From Pseudomonas botevensis (GTDB lineage: Bacteria; Pseudomonadota; Gammaproteobacteria; Pseudomonadales; Pseudomonadaceae), in NCBI RefSeq assembly GCF_019145475.1, contig NZ_JAHTKI010000016.1:124001-188000 (forward strand): 64,000 nucleotides of DNA, in the 5' to 3' direction. Below are positions 16,915 to 25,415 of the stretch, piece after piece (the stretch's first letter is position 1; the number at the start of each line of letters is the position of its first letter). The notes beneath the pieces are model-generated. The model saw only the letters and a list, made by a program, of their open reading frames with translations, did not search any database and was not told the DNA's origin. A program made the position numbers and the translations under genes.

Positions 16915-17433
16915 TCAGTCGCCATTCAGGCGTTCGGCGACGCCAATGCAGATGGTCATGATCAGCTTGAGTTCTTTCTGCACGGTGCTGAGGGACACGT
17001 TCAGTTCGCTGGCGATTTCCTGATAGCTGTGCCCGTGCAGGCGGCTGAGGATGAAAATCTGCTGCTGACGCGGGCTGAGTTCACTGAGGCTCACGTTCAG
17101 GCGCTCCAGCAATTGTTCGGCGTGGGCGGCGTCTTCGGCGCTGCTGGCGGGGGCGGCGACGCTGTGCACCACGTCCTGTGGCACGTCGTCGACCATGGTG
17201 CGCGAATGGATCTTGCGCGCCCGCAAATGGTCCAGCGCCAGATTGCGCGCGGTCTGGAAGACAAAGGGTTCAAGGTGATCGATGGCCCGCTCGCTCAACG
17301 CCCGCGTCACGCGCAGGTAGGTTTCCTGCAACAGGTCTTCGGCGGTGCTGTGGTTGTTGACCATCCGTTCCAGCGTGCGCAGCAGCGAATTGCGCTGGGC
17401 AAGGAAGACGTGATTGAAGTGCGATTGACTCAC
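16915..17433 (-). CDS. hxuI: FecI-type ECF sigma factor (HxuI-like)
   Basis: RNA polymerase sigma factor of 172 residues with only regions sigma2 (about 10-75, AEDLLQETYLRV and FQTARNLALDHLR) and sigma4 (about 110-165, LSPRQQQIFILSRLHGHSYQEIASELNVS in family position; core HSYQEIASELN). It should direct transcription of hxuA when haem binds the receptor. A near-perfect Fur box lies 28-42 bases upstream of the ATG, so the locus should be off in iron-rich cells. The start is supported by GGGAGGA. First gene of the locus. Confidence 0.93.
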   Translation of the reverse strand: MSQSHFNHVFLAQRNSLLRTLERMVNNHSTAEDLLQETYLRVTRALSERAIDHLEPFVFQTARNLALDHLRARKIHSRTMVDDVPQDVVHSVAAPASSAEDAAHAEQLLERLNVSLSELSPRQQQIFILSRLHGHSYQEIASELNVSLSTVQKELKLIMTICIGVAERLNGD

Positions 17434-17460
17434 GGGAGGACCTGATCCGTTTCGAGCGAA

Positions 17461-17475
17461 TGATAATGCTTATCA
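17461..17475. promoter_or_regulatory. Fur box of hxuI
   Basis: TGATAATGCTTATCA matches the 7-1-7 Fur consensus TGATAATNATTATCA at 14 of 15 positions; the palindrome extends one base further each side (17460-17476). It lies just upstream of hxuI. Confidence 0.88.
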
Positions 17476-17513
17476 TCCAGTCGAGTGGTCAAGTCCTGAT
17501 TTCAAAATGAAGA

Positions 17514-17603
17514 TGTGGAAACGGGCTGGCTTGCGAAGGCTGCGTGTCAGTCGAAATCAAGGCTGACCAACACGGCCTCTTCGCGAGCAAGCCCGTTTCC
17601 ACA
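17514..17603. repeat. REP-like inverted repeat pair
   Basis: TGTGGAAACGGGCTGGCTTGC and GCAAGCCCGTTTCCACA arms with GTGTCAGTC in the centre, between gap and hxuI. The GAAAC variant of the usual GGAGC arm is used on both sides, so the arms have changed together. Confidence 0.88.
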
Positions 17604-17623
17604 GGAGGGATGGGGACGACTGC

Positions 17624-18625
17624 TTACTCGGCGTTGCACAGCGCCAGGCAGTTATCGAGCATGCGGTTGGAGAAGCCCCATTCGTTGTCGTACCAGGCCA
17701 GCACTTTCAGCAATTTGCCGCTGGATTTGGTGTGGTTGGCATCGAAGATCGACGACAGCGGGTTGTGGTTGAAGTCGCTGGAAACCAGCGGCAGCGCGTT
17801 GTAGCCGAGAATCTTCGAATGCTGGCTGGCGGCCTTGAGCAGGGCGTTGACTTCGTCGGCAGACGCTTCGCGCTTCAATTGCACGGTCAGGTCCACCAGC
17901 GACACGTTGATCACCGGTACACGCACGGCCATGCCGGTCAGCTTGCCTGCCAGCTCCGGCAGCACCAGGCCCACGGCTTCGGCGGCGCCGGTCTTGCTCG
18001 GGATCATGTTCTGAGTGGCCGAACGGGCGCGGTACGGGTCGCTGTGATAGACGTCGGTCAGGTTCTGGTCATTGGTGTAGGCGTGGATGGTGGTCATCAG
18101 ACCGCTTTCGATGCCCAGTTCGCGGTGCAGCACCTGGGCCACCGGGGCCAGGCAGTTGGTGGTGCACGAGGCATTGGAAATGATCTGGTGCGACTGGCGC
18201 AGGATGTCGTGGTTCACACCATAAACGACGGTGGCGTCGGCGCCCTTGGCCGGTGCCGAGATAATCACTTTGCGTGCGCCGGCAGTAATATGCGCGGCGG
18301 CTTTGGCGCGGTCGGTGAACAGACCGGTACATTCGAACACCACATCAATCTTTTCCGCCGCCCAGGGCAGGTCGGCCGGGTTGCGAATCGCGCTGACCGA
18401 AATGCGGTCGCCGTTGACGGTCAGGCTTTCGTTGTCATGCTGAACATCGGCATCGAACGTGCCGTGAACGGTGTCGTATTTGAGCAGATGGGCGTTGATC
18501 GCGCTGTCGCCCAGATCGTTGATGGCGACGATCTGCAAATCCTGTCGATAGCCTTGGGTATACAGTGCGCGCAGGACATTACGGCCGATGCGGCCAAAAC
18601 CATTGATTGCGATTCGAAGAGTCAT
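17624..18625 (-). CDS. gap: Glyceraldehyde-3-phosphate dehydrogenase, type I
   Basis: Cytoplasmic NAD(P)-dependent oxidation of glyceraldehyde-3-phosphate, taking up the triose made by Eda. 333 residues from ATG 18625. NAD fold begins MTLRIAINGFGRIGRNVLRA; the catalytic Cys is in SNASCTTNCLAPV (about residue 150), and NEWGFSNRM lies near the C-terminus. A longer frame reaches 18706, but the N-terminus of the family starts at 18625. It is divergent from edd; a perfect HexR box lies 24 bases upstream, so it should be induced with the Entner-Doudoroff genes. Confidence 0.96.
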   Translation of the reverse strand: MTLRIAINGFGRIGRNVLRALYTQGYRQDLQIVAINDLGDSAINAHLLKYDTVHGTFDADVQHDNESLTVNGDRISVSAIRNPADLPWAAEKIDVVFECTGLFTDRAKAAAHITAGARKVIISAPAKGADATVVYGVNHDILRQSHQIISNASCTTNCLAPVAQVLHRELGIESGLMTTIHAYTNDQNLTDVYHSDPYRARSATQNMIPSKTGAAEAVGLVLPELAGKLTGMAVRVPVINVSLVDLTVQLKREASADEVNALLKAASQHSKILGYNALPLVSSDFNHNPLSSIFDANHTKSSGKLLKVLAWYDNEWGFSNRMLDNCLALCNAE

Positions 18626-18648
18626 TGAGCAGCGCCGCCGTCGTTTTG

Positions 18649-18663
18649 TTGTTGGAATTACAA
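18649..18663. promoter_or_regulatory. HexR box at gap
   Basis: TTGT-TGGAATT-ACAA fits the HexR operator TTGT-N7/8-ACAA exactly and lies 24 bases before gap. HexR releases such sites when it binds 2-keto-3-deoxy-6-phosphogluconate. Confidence 0.8.
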
Positions 18664-18710
18664 GATTATTCGCATAAAAATAGAAAACAAGCCTTTTTAG
18701 TGGCAATATT

Positions 18711-18725
18711 TTGTTTTATCTACAA
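18711..18725. promoter_or_regulatory. HexR box at edd
   Basis: TTGT-TTTATCT-ACAA is a second exact match to the HexR operator, 121 bases before edd and on the edd side of the shared intergenic region. Confidence 0.8.
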
Positions 18726-18845
18726 CGAGTGACCTGAATCAACTGGTCCGAATGATCAAGAAAACCGTCTGTCATCCCACGCATGCGGGCTTTTGATCAG
18801 CATAGACAATCAGGTCGCCACATCCGTTAGCCTGGAGTTCTACAC

Positions 18846-20672
18846 ATGCATCCCCGCGTCCTTGAGGTCACCGAACGGCTTATCGCCCGCAGCCGCGCCA
18901 CGCGTCAGGCTTACCTTGCACTGATTCGCTCAGCTGCCACTGACGGGCCGATGCGCGGCAAGCTGCAATGCGCCAACTTCGCCCACGGTGTGGCCGGTTG
19001 CGGCAGCGAAGACAAGCACAGCCTGCGGATGATGAACTCGGCGAACATCGCCATTGTGTCTTCGTATAACGACATGCTCTCGGCGCATCAGCCGTACGAA
19101 GTCTTCCCGGAGCAGATCAAGAACGCCCTGCGCGAAATCGGCTCGGTCGGCCAGTTCGCGGGTGGAACTCCGGCGATGTGCGATGGCGTGACCCAGGGCG
19201 AGCCGGGCATGGAGCTGAGCCTGCCGAGCCGCGAAGTGATCGCGATGTCCACGGCGGTGGCGCTGTCTCACAACATGTTCGACGGCGCGCTGATGCTCGG
19301 CATCTGCGACAAGATCGTGCCGGGACTGATGATGGGTTCCCTGCGTTTCGGCCACCTGCCGACGATCTTCGTACCGGGCGGGCCGATGGTTTCGGGGATT
19401 TCCAACAAGGAAAAAGCCGACGTGCGCCAGAAGTACGCGGAAGGCAAGGCCACCCGCGAAGAGCTGCTGGAATCGGAAATGAAGTCCTACCACAGCCCCG
19501 GCACCTGCACCTTCTACGGCACCGCCAACACCAACCAGTTGCTGATGGAAGTCATGGGCCTGCACCTGCCGGGCGCCTCTTTCGTCAACCCGAATACGCC
19601 GCTGCGCGACGCGCTGACTCGCGAAGCCGCGCATCAGGTCACCCGTCTGACCAAGCAGAACGGCAGCTTCCTGCCGATCGGCGAAATCGTTGACGAGAAG
19701 GCGCTGGTCAACTCGATCGTCGCGCTGAACGCCACCGGCGGCTCGACCAACCACACCCTGCACATGCCGGCCATCGCCATGGCGGCGGGCATCCAACTGA
19801 CCTGGCAGGACATGGCCGACCTCTCCGAAGTGGTCCCGACCCTGAGCCACGTCTATCCGAACGGCAAGGCTGACATCAACCACTTCCAGGCCGCTGGCGG
19901 CATGTCGTTCCTGATCCGCGAACTGCTTGAAGCGGGCCTGTTGCACGAAGACGTCAACACCGTGCTCGGCCATGGCCTGAGCCGCTACACCAAAGAGCCG
20001 TTCCTCGATAACGGCCAACTGGTATGGCGCGAAGGTCCGACCGAAAGCCTCGACGAAAACATTCTGCGCCCGGTGGCGCGGGCGTTCTCGCCGGAGGGCG
20101 GTCTGCGGGTGATGGAAGGCAACCTCGGCCGCGGTGTGATGAAGGTGTCTGCCGTGGCGCTGGAAAACCAGATCGTCGAAGCGCCGGCCATGGTGTTCCA
20201 GGATCAACAGGATCTGGCCGATGCGTTCAAGGCCGGTCTGCTGGAGAAAGATTTCGTCGCGGTGATGCGCTTCCAGGGGCCGCGCTCCAACGGCATGCCG
20301 GAGCTGCACAAAATGACGCCGTTCCTCGGCGTGCTGCAGGATCGCGGCTTCAAGGTCGCGCTGGTGACGGACGGACGGATGTCCGGCGCCTCGGGGAAAA
20401 TCCCGGCGGCCATCCACGTCAGTCCCGAAGCTTATGTCGGCGGCGCTTTGGCGCGGGTGCAAGAGGGCGATATCATCCGCGTCGATGGCGTCAAAGGCAC
20501 CCTGGAACTCAAGGTCGACGCCGCAGAATTTGCAGCGCGCGAACCGGCCAAAGGCTTGTTGGGCAACAACATCGGCAGCGGTCGCGAACTGTTCGGCTTC
20601 ATGCGCATGGCCTTCAGCTCGGCGGAGCAGGGCGCCAGCGCCTTCACTTCTGCCCTGGAGACGCTTAATTGA
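18846..20672 (+). CDS. edd: 6-Phosphogluconate dehydratase
   Basis: Dehydrates 6-phosphogluconate to 2-keto-3-deoxy-6-phosphogluconate, the first committed Entner-Doudoroff step. 608 residues, full family length. IlvD/Edd motifs: CGSEDKHSLRMMNSANIAIVSSYNDMLSAHQPYE in place (core SYNDMLSAHQPYE), GTPAMCDGVTQGEPGMELS with an iron-sulphur Cys, and MFDGALMLGICDKIVPG with another; DGRMSGASGKIPAAIHVSPEA near 515 (core DGRMSGASG). It overlaps the glk start by 4 bases, so the pair is translationally coupled. Two HexR boxes lie in the region shared with gap. Confidence 0.98.
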   Translation: MHPRVLEVTERLIARSRATRQAYLALIRSAATDGPMRGKLQCANFAHGVAGCGSEDKHSLRMMNSANIAIVSSYNDMLSAHQPYEVFPEQIKNALREIGSVGQFAGGTPAMCDGVTQGEPGMELSLPSREVIAMSTAVALSHNMFDGALMLGICDKIVPGLMMGSLRFGHLPTIFVPGGPMVSGISNKEKADVRQKYAEGKATREELLESEMKSYHSPGTCTFYGTANTNQLLMEVMGLHLPGASFVNPNTPLRDALTREAAHQVTRLTKQNGSFLPIGEIVDEKALVNSIVALNATGGSTNHTLHMPAIAMAAGIQLTWQDMADLSEVVPTLSHVYPNGKADINHFQAAGGMSFLIRELLEAGLLHEDVNTVLGHGLSRYTKEPFLDNGQLVWREGPTESLDENILRPVARAFSPEGGLRVMEGNLGRGVMKVSAVALENQIVEAPAMVFQDQQDLADAFKAGLLEKDFVAVMRFQGPRSNGMPELHKMTPFLGVLQDRGFKVALVTDGRMSGASGKIPAAIHVSPEAYVGGALARVQEGDIIRVDGVKGTLELKVDAAEFAAREPAKGLLGNNIGSGRELFGFMRMAFSSAEQGASAFTSALETLN

Positions 20673-21622
20673 AACTGGCTTTGGTCGGTGATATCGGAGG
20701 CACCAACGCACGGTTCGCGTTGTGGAAAGATCAGCAGCTCGAAGCGGTGCAGGTGCTCGCCACGGCCGACCATGCCAGCCCGGAGGAGGCGATTGCCCTC
20801 TATCTGAGCGGGCTCGGTCTGGCGCCGGGGGCCATCGGTTCGGTGTGCCTGTCGGTGGCGGGGCCGGTCAGCGGTGACGAGTTCAAATTCACCAACAACC
20901 ACTGGCGCCTGAGTCGCAAGGCGTTCTGCCAGACCTTGCAGGTCGAGCAACTGTTGTTGGTCAACGATTTCTCGGCCATGGCGCTGGGCATGACCCGTTT
21001 GCAGCCCGGCGAATTCCGTGTGGTTTGCGAAGGCACGCCTGAGCCGTTGCGTCCGGCGGTGGTGATCGGCCCGGGCACCGGCCTGGGTGTCGGCACCTTG
21101 CTCGATCTTGGCGAAGGGCGTTTTGCCGCGTTGCCGGGAGAGGGCGGTCACGTCGATCTGCCGCTGAGCAGCCCGCGTGAAACCCAGTTGTGGCAACACA
21201 TTTACAACGAAATCGGCCATGTCAGCGCCGAAACCGCGTTGAGCGGTGGCGGCTTGCCGCGTGTCTATCGGGCGATCTGCGCGGTGGACGGGCATGAACC
21301 AAAACTCGACACGCCGGAGGCGATCACCGCCGCCGGCCTGGCCGGTGACCCGATCGCCCTGGAAGTGCTGGAGCAGTTCTGCTGCTGGCTCGGCCGTGTG
21401 GCCGGCAACAACGTGCTGACGACCGGCGGACGCGGCGGGGTGTACATCGTGGGTGGCGTGATTCCGCGCTTCGCCGATTTCTTCCTCGAAAGCGGCTTTG
21501 CCCGCAGCTTCGCCGACAAGGGTTGCATGAGCGATTACTTCAAGGGCATTCCGGTGTGGCTGGTGACGGCGCCGTACTCGGGCCTGATGGGCGCGGGTGT
21601 GGCGCTGGAACAGGCGGGTTAA
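20669..21622 (+). CDS. glk: Glucokinase
   Basis: Phosphorylates cytoplasmic glucose with ATP to glucose-6-phosphate. 317 residues. Glk/ROK-like ATPase: MKLALVGDIGGTNARFALW phosphate-1 loop, LLLVNDFSAMALGM catalytic Asp (about 95), VVIGPGTGLGVGTLL (about 127) and PGEGGHVDLPL (about 152). It begins with TTG; the four bases TTGA hold both this start and the edd stop, so translation probably depends on edd. After the stop a REP-type half-palindrome (21638-21663) may end the message. Confidence 0.95.
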   Translation: MKLALVGDIGGTNARFALWKDQQLEAVQVLATADHASPEEAIALYLSGLGLAPGAIGSVCLSVAGPVSGDEFKFTNNHWRLSRKAFCQTLQVEQLLLVNDFSAMALGMTRLQPGEFRVVCEGTPEPLRPAVVIGPGTGLGVGTLLDLGEGRFAALPGEGGHVDLPLSSPRETQLWQHIYNEIGHVSAETALSGGGLPRVYRAICAVDGHEPKLDTPEAITAAGLAGDPIALEVLEQFCCWLGRVAGNNVLTTGGRGGVYIVGGVIPRFADFFLESGFARSFADKGCMSDYFKGIPVWLVTAPYSGLMGAGVALEQAG

Positions 21623-21637
21623 AAGTGGTTGCAGGTT

Positions 21638-21663
21638 GTGGGAGCGGACAAGTCTGCTCCCAC
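21638..21663. repeat. Single REP-type palindrome after glk
   Basis: GTGGGAGC and GCTCCCAC, 8 bp, around a 10-base loop, 16 bases after the glk stop. It may serve as a terminator-like 3' stem. Confidence 0.7.
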
Positions 21664-21740
21664 GGCAGTTTTGTGGTGTTTGTAAAATCAGTGCTTAAGG
21701 CATAATCCGCCCCAATTCCAATAATCAGGATGCCTTCGAA

Positions 21741-22472
21741 GTGAGTTCAGTCAACAAGTCGATTTTGTTGGTCGATGACGACCAGGAGATACGCGAGTTG
21801 CTGGAGACGTACCTGACCCGCGCGGGTTTTCAGGTGCGTGCCACGGCCGATGGCGCCAGTTTTCGCCAGGCGTTGAACGAGGCGCCGAGCGATCTGGTGA
21901 TTCTTGATGTGATGCTGCCCGATGAAGACGGCTTCAGTCTGTGCCGCTGGGTGCGCCAGCATCCGCGTCAGGCCCAGGTGCCGATCATCATGCTCACTGC
22001 CAGTTCCGACGAAGCCGACCGGGTGATCGGTCTGGAGCTGGGCGCCGACGATTACCTCGGCAAACCCTTCAGCCCGCGCGAGCTGCAAGCGCGAATCAAG
22101 GCGTTGCTGCGTCGCGCGCAATTCGGTCAGGAGCGCAGTGGCAGCGAAGTGCTGGCCTTCGACGAATGGCGGCTGGACATGGTCAGTCACCGGCTGTTCC
22201 ACACTGACGGCGAGGAAGTGATTCTGTCCGGCGCCGACTTCGCCCTGTTGAAACTGTTCCTTGACCATCCCCAGGAAATTCTCGACCGCGACACCATCGG
22301 CAACGCCACCCGTGGCCGTGACCTGATGCCGCTGGATCGCATTGTCGACATGGCTGTCAGCCGCTTGCGCCAGCGTCTGCGCGACACCGAAAAACCGCCG
22401 CGCCTGATCCGCACCGTGCGTGGCAGCGGTTACCAACTGGCAGCCAATGTGGTTGCCGGCAATGGCCACTGA
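21741..22472 (+). CDS. gltR: Response regulator GltR (OmpR family)
   Basis: Transcription factor for glucose transport genes, 243 residues. Receiver domain (about 5-120) with LLVDDDQEIRELL acidic pocket, phospho-acceptor Asp in LVILDVMLPDEDG (about 56), and Lys in GADDYLGKPFSPREL; then an OmpR-type winged helix (about 140-235, ending TVRGSGYQLA). It starts at GTG 21741 after AGGATG. The sensor gene gtrS begins 11 bases before its stop. In P. aeruginosa and P. putida this pair controls glucose uptake genes; here the likely target is the promoter module found at 23951 and 25304. Confidence 0.93.
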   Translation: MSSVNKSILLVDDDQEIRELLETYLTRAGFQVRATADGASFRQALNEAPSDLVILDVMLPDEDGFSLCRWVRQHPRQAQVPIIMLTASSDEADRVIGLELGADDYLGKPFSPRELQARIKALLRRAQFGQERSGSEVLAFDEWRLDMVSHRLFHTDGEEVILSGADFALLKLFLDHPQEILDRDTIGNATRGRDLMPLDRIVDMAVSRLRQRLRDTEKPPRLIRTVRGSGYQLAANVVAGNGH

Positions 22473-23931
22473 GTTGTTGCGCCAACTCGCGCGCAAGGTG
22501 CCGATGCCGCGTTCGCTGCTCGGGCGGATGCTGTTGCTGACTTTGCTCGCGGTATTGTTCGCGCAGACGTTGTCCAGCGTGATCTGGGTGTCGCAACTGC
22601 GTGCGACGCAACTTGAAGGCCTGGTCACCAGCGCCCGCAGTCTGGCGCACTCAATGACCGCCAGCGTCAGTTACTTCCGCTCCTTGCCTGTGGCCTATCG
22701 ACCGCTGGTGCTCGATCAGTTGCGCAGCATGGGCGGCACGCGCTTCGTGGTGACGCTCAACGACAAGCCGCTGGGCATGGACGTGTTGCCGGTCACGCCA
22801 CGCAAAGCGGCGGTGATGAAAGCCGTGGACGAAGTGCTGCATCAGTCCCTCGGCCAGGACACCGACATCTCGGTGACCTTCGTCAGCCCCGAGGATCTGC
22901 GGATCTTCAACGCCGGCCTGAAACTCGATGAATTGCCGCGTTCGTGGGCGCATTACGCGCTGACCCTGGAGCCGGTGAATCCGCCGGTGCTGGTCACCCA
23001 GATCCAGATGGCCCCGGGCGAATGGCTGTACATCGCCTCGCTGCTGCCCGAGCCTTACACCAGCCTTGAAGAACAAGGCCTGCCGTCGCAGCAGGTGTGG
23101 TTCATCGTGCTGACCAGCGGATTCTTGCTGTTGTTCATCGGCCTGTTGGTGCATTGGCAGAGCCGGCCGCTCAAGCGTCTGGCCCGGGCAGCGCGGGATC
23201 TGTCGCTGGGGGCTGACGTCGAGCCGGTGGCCGAGGGCGGCGGCAGCGAAGTGGTCGAGGTGGGGCGTGCATTCAACACCATGCGCGAGCGCATCAGCCG
23301 TTACCTGACTGAGCGTGCCCAGTTGTTCAGCGCGATTTCCCATGACCTGCGCACGCCGATCACCCGGCTGCGCCTGCGGGTCGAGCTGCTGGAAGACGAG
23401 CAGTTGCAAGCCAAGTTCGGTCGCGATCTGGATGAGCTGGAGCTGCTGGTCAAAGGCGCGTTGCAGTGCGTGAAGGACACTGACATCCACGAGAACATCG
23501 AGTCGGTGGATCTGAACCACGTACTCGAATGCCTGGTGGAACCGTACCTGGCACCGAATGGCAACGGCCGTGTGACCCAGCAGGGGCGGGCGCTGGCAGC
23601 GTATCCGGGCAAGCCGCTGGCGCTGAAACGCTGCATCGGCAACCTGATCGACAACGCGCTGAAATACGGGCGGAACGCACATCTGCACATCGATGACGAT
23701 GAGAGTGCGTTTGTCCTGCACGTCGACGACGAGGGACCGGGCGTGCCCGAGCAGCGCCTGGAGCAAGTCTTCGAACCGCACTTCCGTCTGGCCGGACAGC
23801 AGCAGGGGTACGGGCTGGGATTGGGGATTGCGCGCAACATTGCCCACAGTCATGGCGGGGAGGTGACGTTGCAGAATTTGCGTGAGGGCGGGTTGCGGGT
23901 GACCCTGCAGTTACCGCGCTCGGTGGATTGA
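22462..23931 (+). CDS. gtrS: Sensor histidine kinase GtrS
   Basis: Inner-membrane sensor kinase partner of GltR, 489 residues. TM1 (about 17-40, MLLLTLLAVLFAQTLSS), a periplasmic sensor region (about 45-205), TM2 (FIVLTSGFLLLFIGLLVHW), HAMP, HisKA with AISHDLRTPITRLRL (phospho-His), N box NLIDNALKYG, and ATPase boxes DDEGPGVPE and GYGLGLGIARNIAHSHGG. ATG 22462 is chosen because it overlaps the gltR stop by 11 bases. In P. aeruginosa GtrS responds to 2-ketogluconate and 6-phosphogluconate; the ligand here is inferred. Confidence 0.93.
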   Translation: MATELLRQLARKVPMPRSLLGRMLLLTLLAVLFAQTLSSVIWVSQLRATQLEGLVTSARSLAHSMTASVSYFRSLPVAYRPLVLDQLRSMGGTRFVVTLNDKPLGMDVLPVTPRKAAVMKAVDEVLHQSLGQDTDISVTFVSPEDLRIFNAGLKLDELPRSWAHYALTLEPVNPPVLVTQIQMAPGEWLYIASLLPEPYTSLEEQGLPSQQVWFIVLTSGFLLLFIGLLVHWQSRPLKRLARAARDLSLGADVEPVAEGGGSEVVEVGRAFNTMRERISRYLTERAQLFSAISHDLRTPITRLRLRVELLEDEQLQAKFGRDLDELELLVKGALQCVKDTDIHENIESVDLNHVLECLVEPYLAPNGNGRVTQQGRALAAYPGKPLALKRCIGNLIDNALKYGRNAHLHIDDDESAFVLHVDDEGPGVPEQRLEQVFEPHFRLAGQQQGYGLGLGIARNIAHSHGGEVTLQNLREGGLRVTLQLPRSVD

Positions 23932-23950
23932 ACGTCCTTTGTCACGGTTT

Positions 23951-24005
23951 GGTGACAAAACCCGCCCCCTTCGTTACAAGCCCGCCCCGGCCCGTTGTTT
24001 AGACT
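23951..24005 (+). promoter_or_regulatory. Promoter module copy 1 (sugar isomerase)
   Basis: GGTGACA-N9-CCCTTCGTTAC-N17-TTGTTTAGACT, repeated with the same spacing before gtsA. The last block would be the -10 (TAGACT) and CGTTAC overlaps the -35; GTGAC and GTTAC are 21 bases apart, two helical turns, as expected for tandem binding by an OmpR-type activator. GltR is the natural candidate. Upstream, TTGTCAC/GTGACAA (23939-23958) forms an added inverted repeat. Confidence 0.65.
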
Positions 24006-24037
24006 GCCCGCAGTCATAACAACAAAAAGGGCCACCC

Positions 24038-25297
24038 ATGGATCAGTTCAATCCAGGCTTCAGCAGTTGGCTGAATGCTCCTGCCCACCAGCACTGGCTC
24101 GCGGCCGAAGGCCTGCGCCTGCTGGCGTTCGCCAAGGCTTCACGACTTCCCGAAGGGTTCGGCAACCTCGATGAGCGCGGTCATCTGCCCGCCGGTGCGC
24201 AGGCCGAAACCATGAACACTGCGCGTATGACCCACAGCTTCGCCATGGCCCACATTCAGGGTCTGCCGGGGTTCGCCGAACTGGTCGATCACGGCATCCA
24301 GTCCCTGCGCGGGCCGTTGCGTGATGGGCTGCACGGCGGCTGGTTCGCCAGCGCCGAACACCGTGACGGCAACACCGGCAAGAATGCCTATCTGCATGCC
24401 TTCGTTGCTCTCGCCGCCAGCTCTGCCGTGGCCGCCCGGCGTCCGGGCGCCCAGGCGCTGCTCGATGACGCAATCGACATCATCGACAGCTATTTCTGGA
24501 GCGAAGAAGAGGGCGCCATGCGCGAGTTCTTCAACCGCGACTGGAGCGAAGAGGAAGCCTATCGCGGCGCCAACAGCAACATGCACGCCACCGAAGCCTT
24601 CCTCGCGCTGGCCGATGTCACCGACGACCCGCGTTGGCTGGTGCGCGCCCAGCGCATCGTCGAGCGGGTGATCCACGGTCACGCTGCCGCCAACGACTAT
24701 CTGGTGATCGAGCATTTCGACCGCGACTGGCAGCCGCTGCGCGAATACAACCACGACAATCCCGCGGACGGCTTTCGCCCTTACGGCACCACCCCGGGCC
24801 ACGGTTTCGAGTGGGCGCGGCTGTTGCTGCACCTCGAAGCGGCGCGCGTGCGGGCCGGCATGCTCACGCCAGGCTGGCTGGTCACTGACGCGCAGAAACT
24901 GTTCGAGCACAACTGCCGTCACGGCTGGGACGTCGATGGCCTGCCGGGCATCGTCTACACCCTCGACTGGGACAATCGCGCGGTGGTGCGCCATCGTCTG
25001 CACTGGACGCACGCCGAAGCCAGCGCCGCCGCCAGTGCCTTGCTCAAGCGCACCGGCGATGAGCAGTACGAGGCCTGGTATCGACTGTTCTGGGAATTTT
25101 GCGAAACGAATTTCATCGACCGCTGCGACGGCAGCTGGCACCACGAGCTCGACCCGCAAAACCGCCCGAGTGCCGATATCTGGGCAGGTAAGCCGGATCT
25201 GTATCACGCCTGGCAAGCGGTGTTGATCCCGCGTCTGCCGCTCGCGCCGAGCATGGCGACGGCGCTGGCGTACTTGTCCCAGAGCGTTCCTGTGTAA
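24038..25297 (+). CDS. AGE-family sugar isomerase/epimerase (mannose isomerase-like)
   Basis: Soluble alpha/alpha-barrel enzyme of the N-acylglucosamine 2-epimerase family, 419 residues. The active-site histidines of the D-mannose isomerase/YihS branch are visible in NMHATEAFLAL (about 186), TPGHGFEWARLLL (about 254), HWTHAEASAA (about 324) and PDLYHAWQAVLIPR (about 390). Likely reaction: mannose (or a related aldose) to fructose, feeding hexose entry. It sits between gtrS and gtsA and carries the same promoter module as gtsA, so it should be induced by glucose signalling. N-acylglucosamine epimerisation is less likely from context. AAAAAGG precedes the ATG. Confidence 0.82.
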   Translation: MDQFNPGFSSWLNAPAHQHWLAAEGLRLLAFAKASRLPEGFGNLDERGHLPAGAQAETMNTARMTHSFAMAHIQGLPGFAELVDHGIQSLRGPLRDGLHGGWFASAEHRDGNTGKNAYLHAFVALAASSAVAARRPGAQALLDDAIDIIDSYFWSEEEGAMREFFNRDWSEEEAYRGANSNMHATEAFLALADVTDDPRWLVRAQRIVERVIHGHAAANDYLVIEHFDRDWQPLREYNHDNPADGFRPYGTTPGHGFEWARLLLHLEAARVRAGMLTPGWLVTDAQKLFEHNCRHGWDVDGLPGIVYTLDWDNRAVVRHRLHWTHAEASAAASALLKRTGDEQYEAWYRLFWEFCETNFIDRCDGSWHHELDPQNRPSADIWAGKPDLYHAWQAVLIPRLPLAPSMATALAYLSQSVPV

Positions 25298-25303
25298 CCA
25301 TGC

Positions 25304-25358
25304 GGTGACATTTGCGCGTCCCTTCGTTACCTGCGAGGGCGCGCGCCCTGTTTAAACT
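25304..25358 (+). promoter_or_regulatory. Promoter module copy 2 (gtsABCD)
   Basis: GGTGACA-N9-CCCTTCGTTAC-N17-CTGTTTAAACT, the same as at 23951-24005 with identical spacing although the spacers differ. The -10 would be TAAACT, giving a leader of about 50 bases before gtsA. Confidence 0.68.
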
Positions 25359-25415
25359 CCTGTGCAGCGCAAGCACCAGACTTGCATGCATAACAACAAG
25401 AAAGGTACATCTCAG

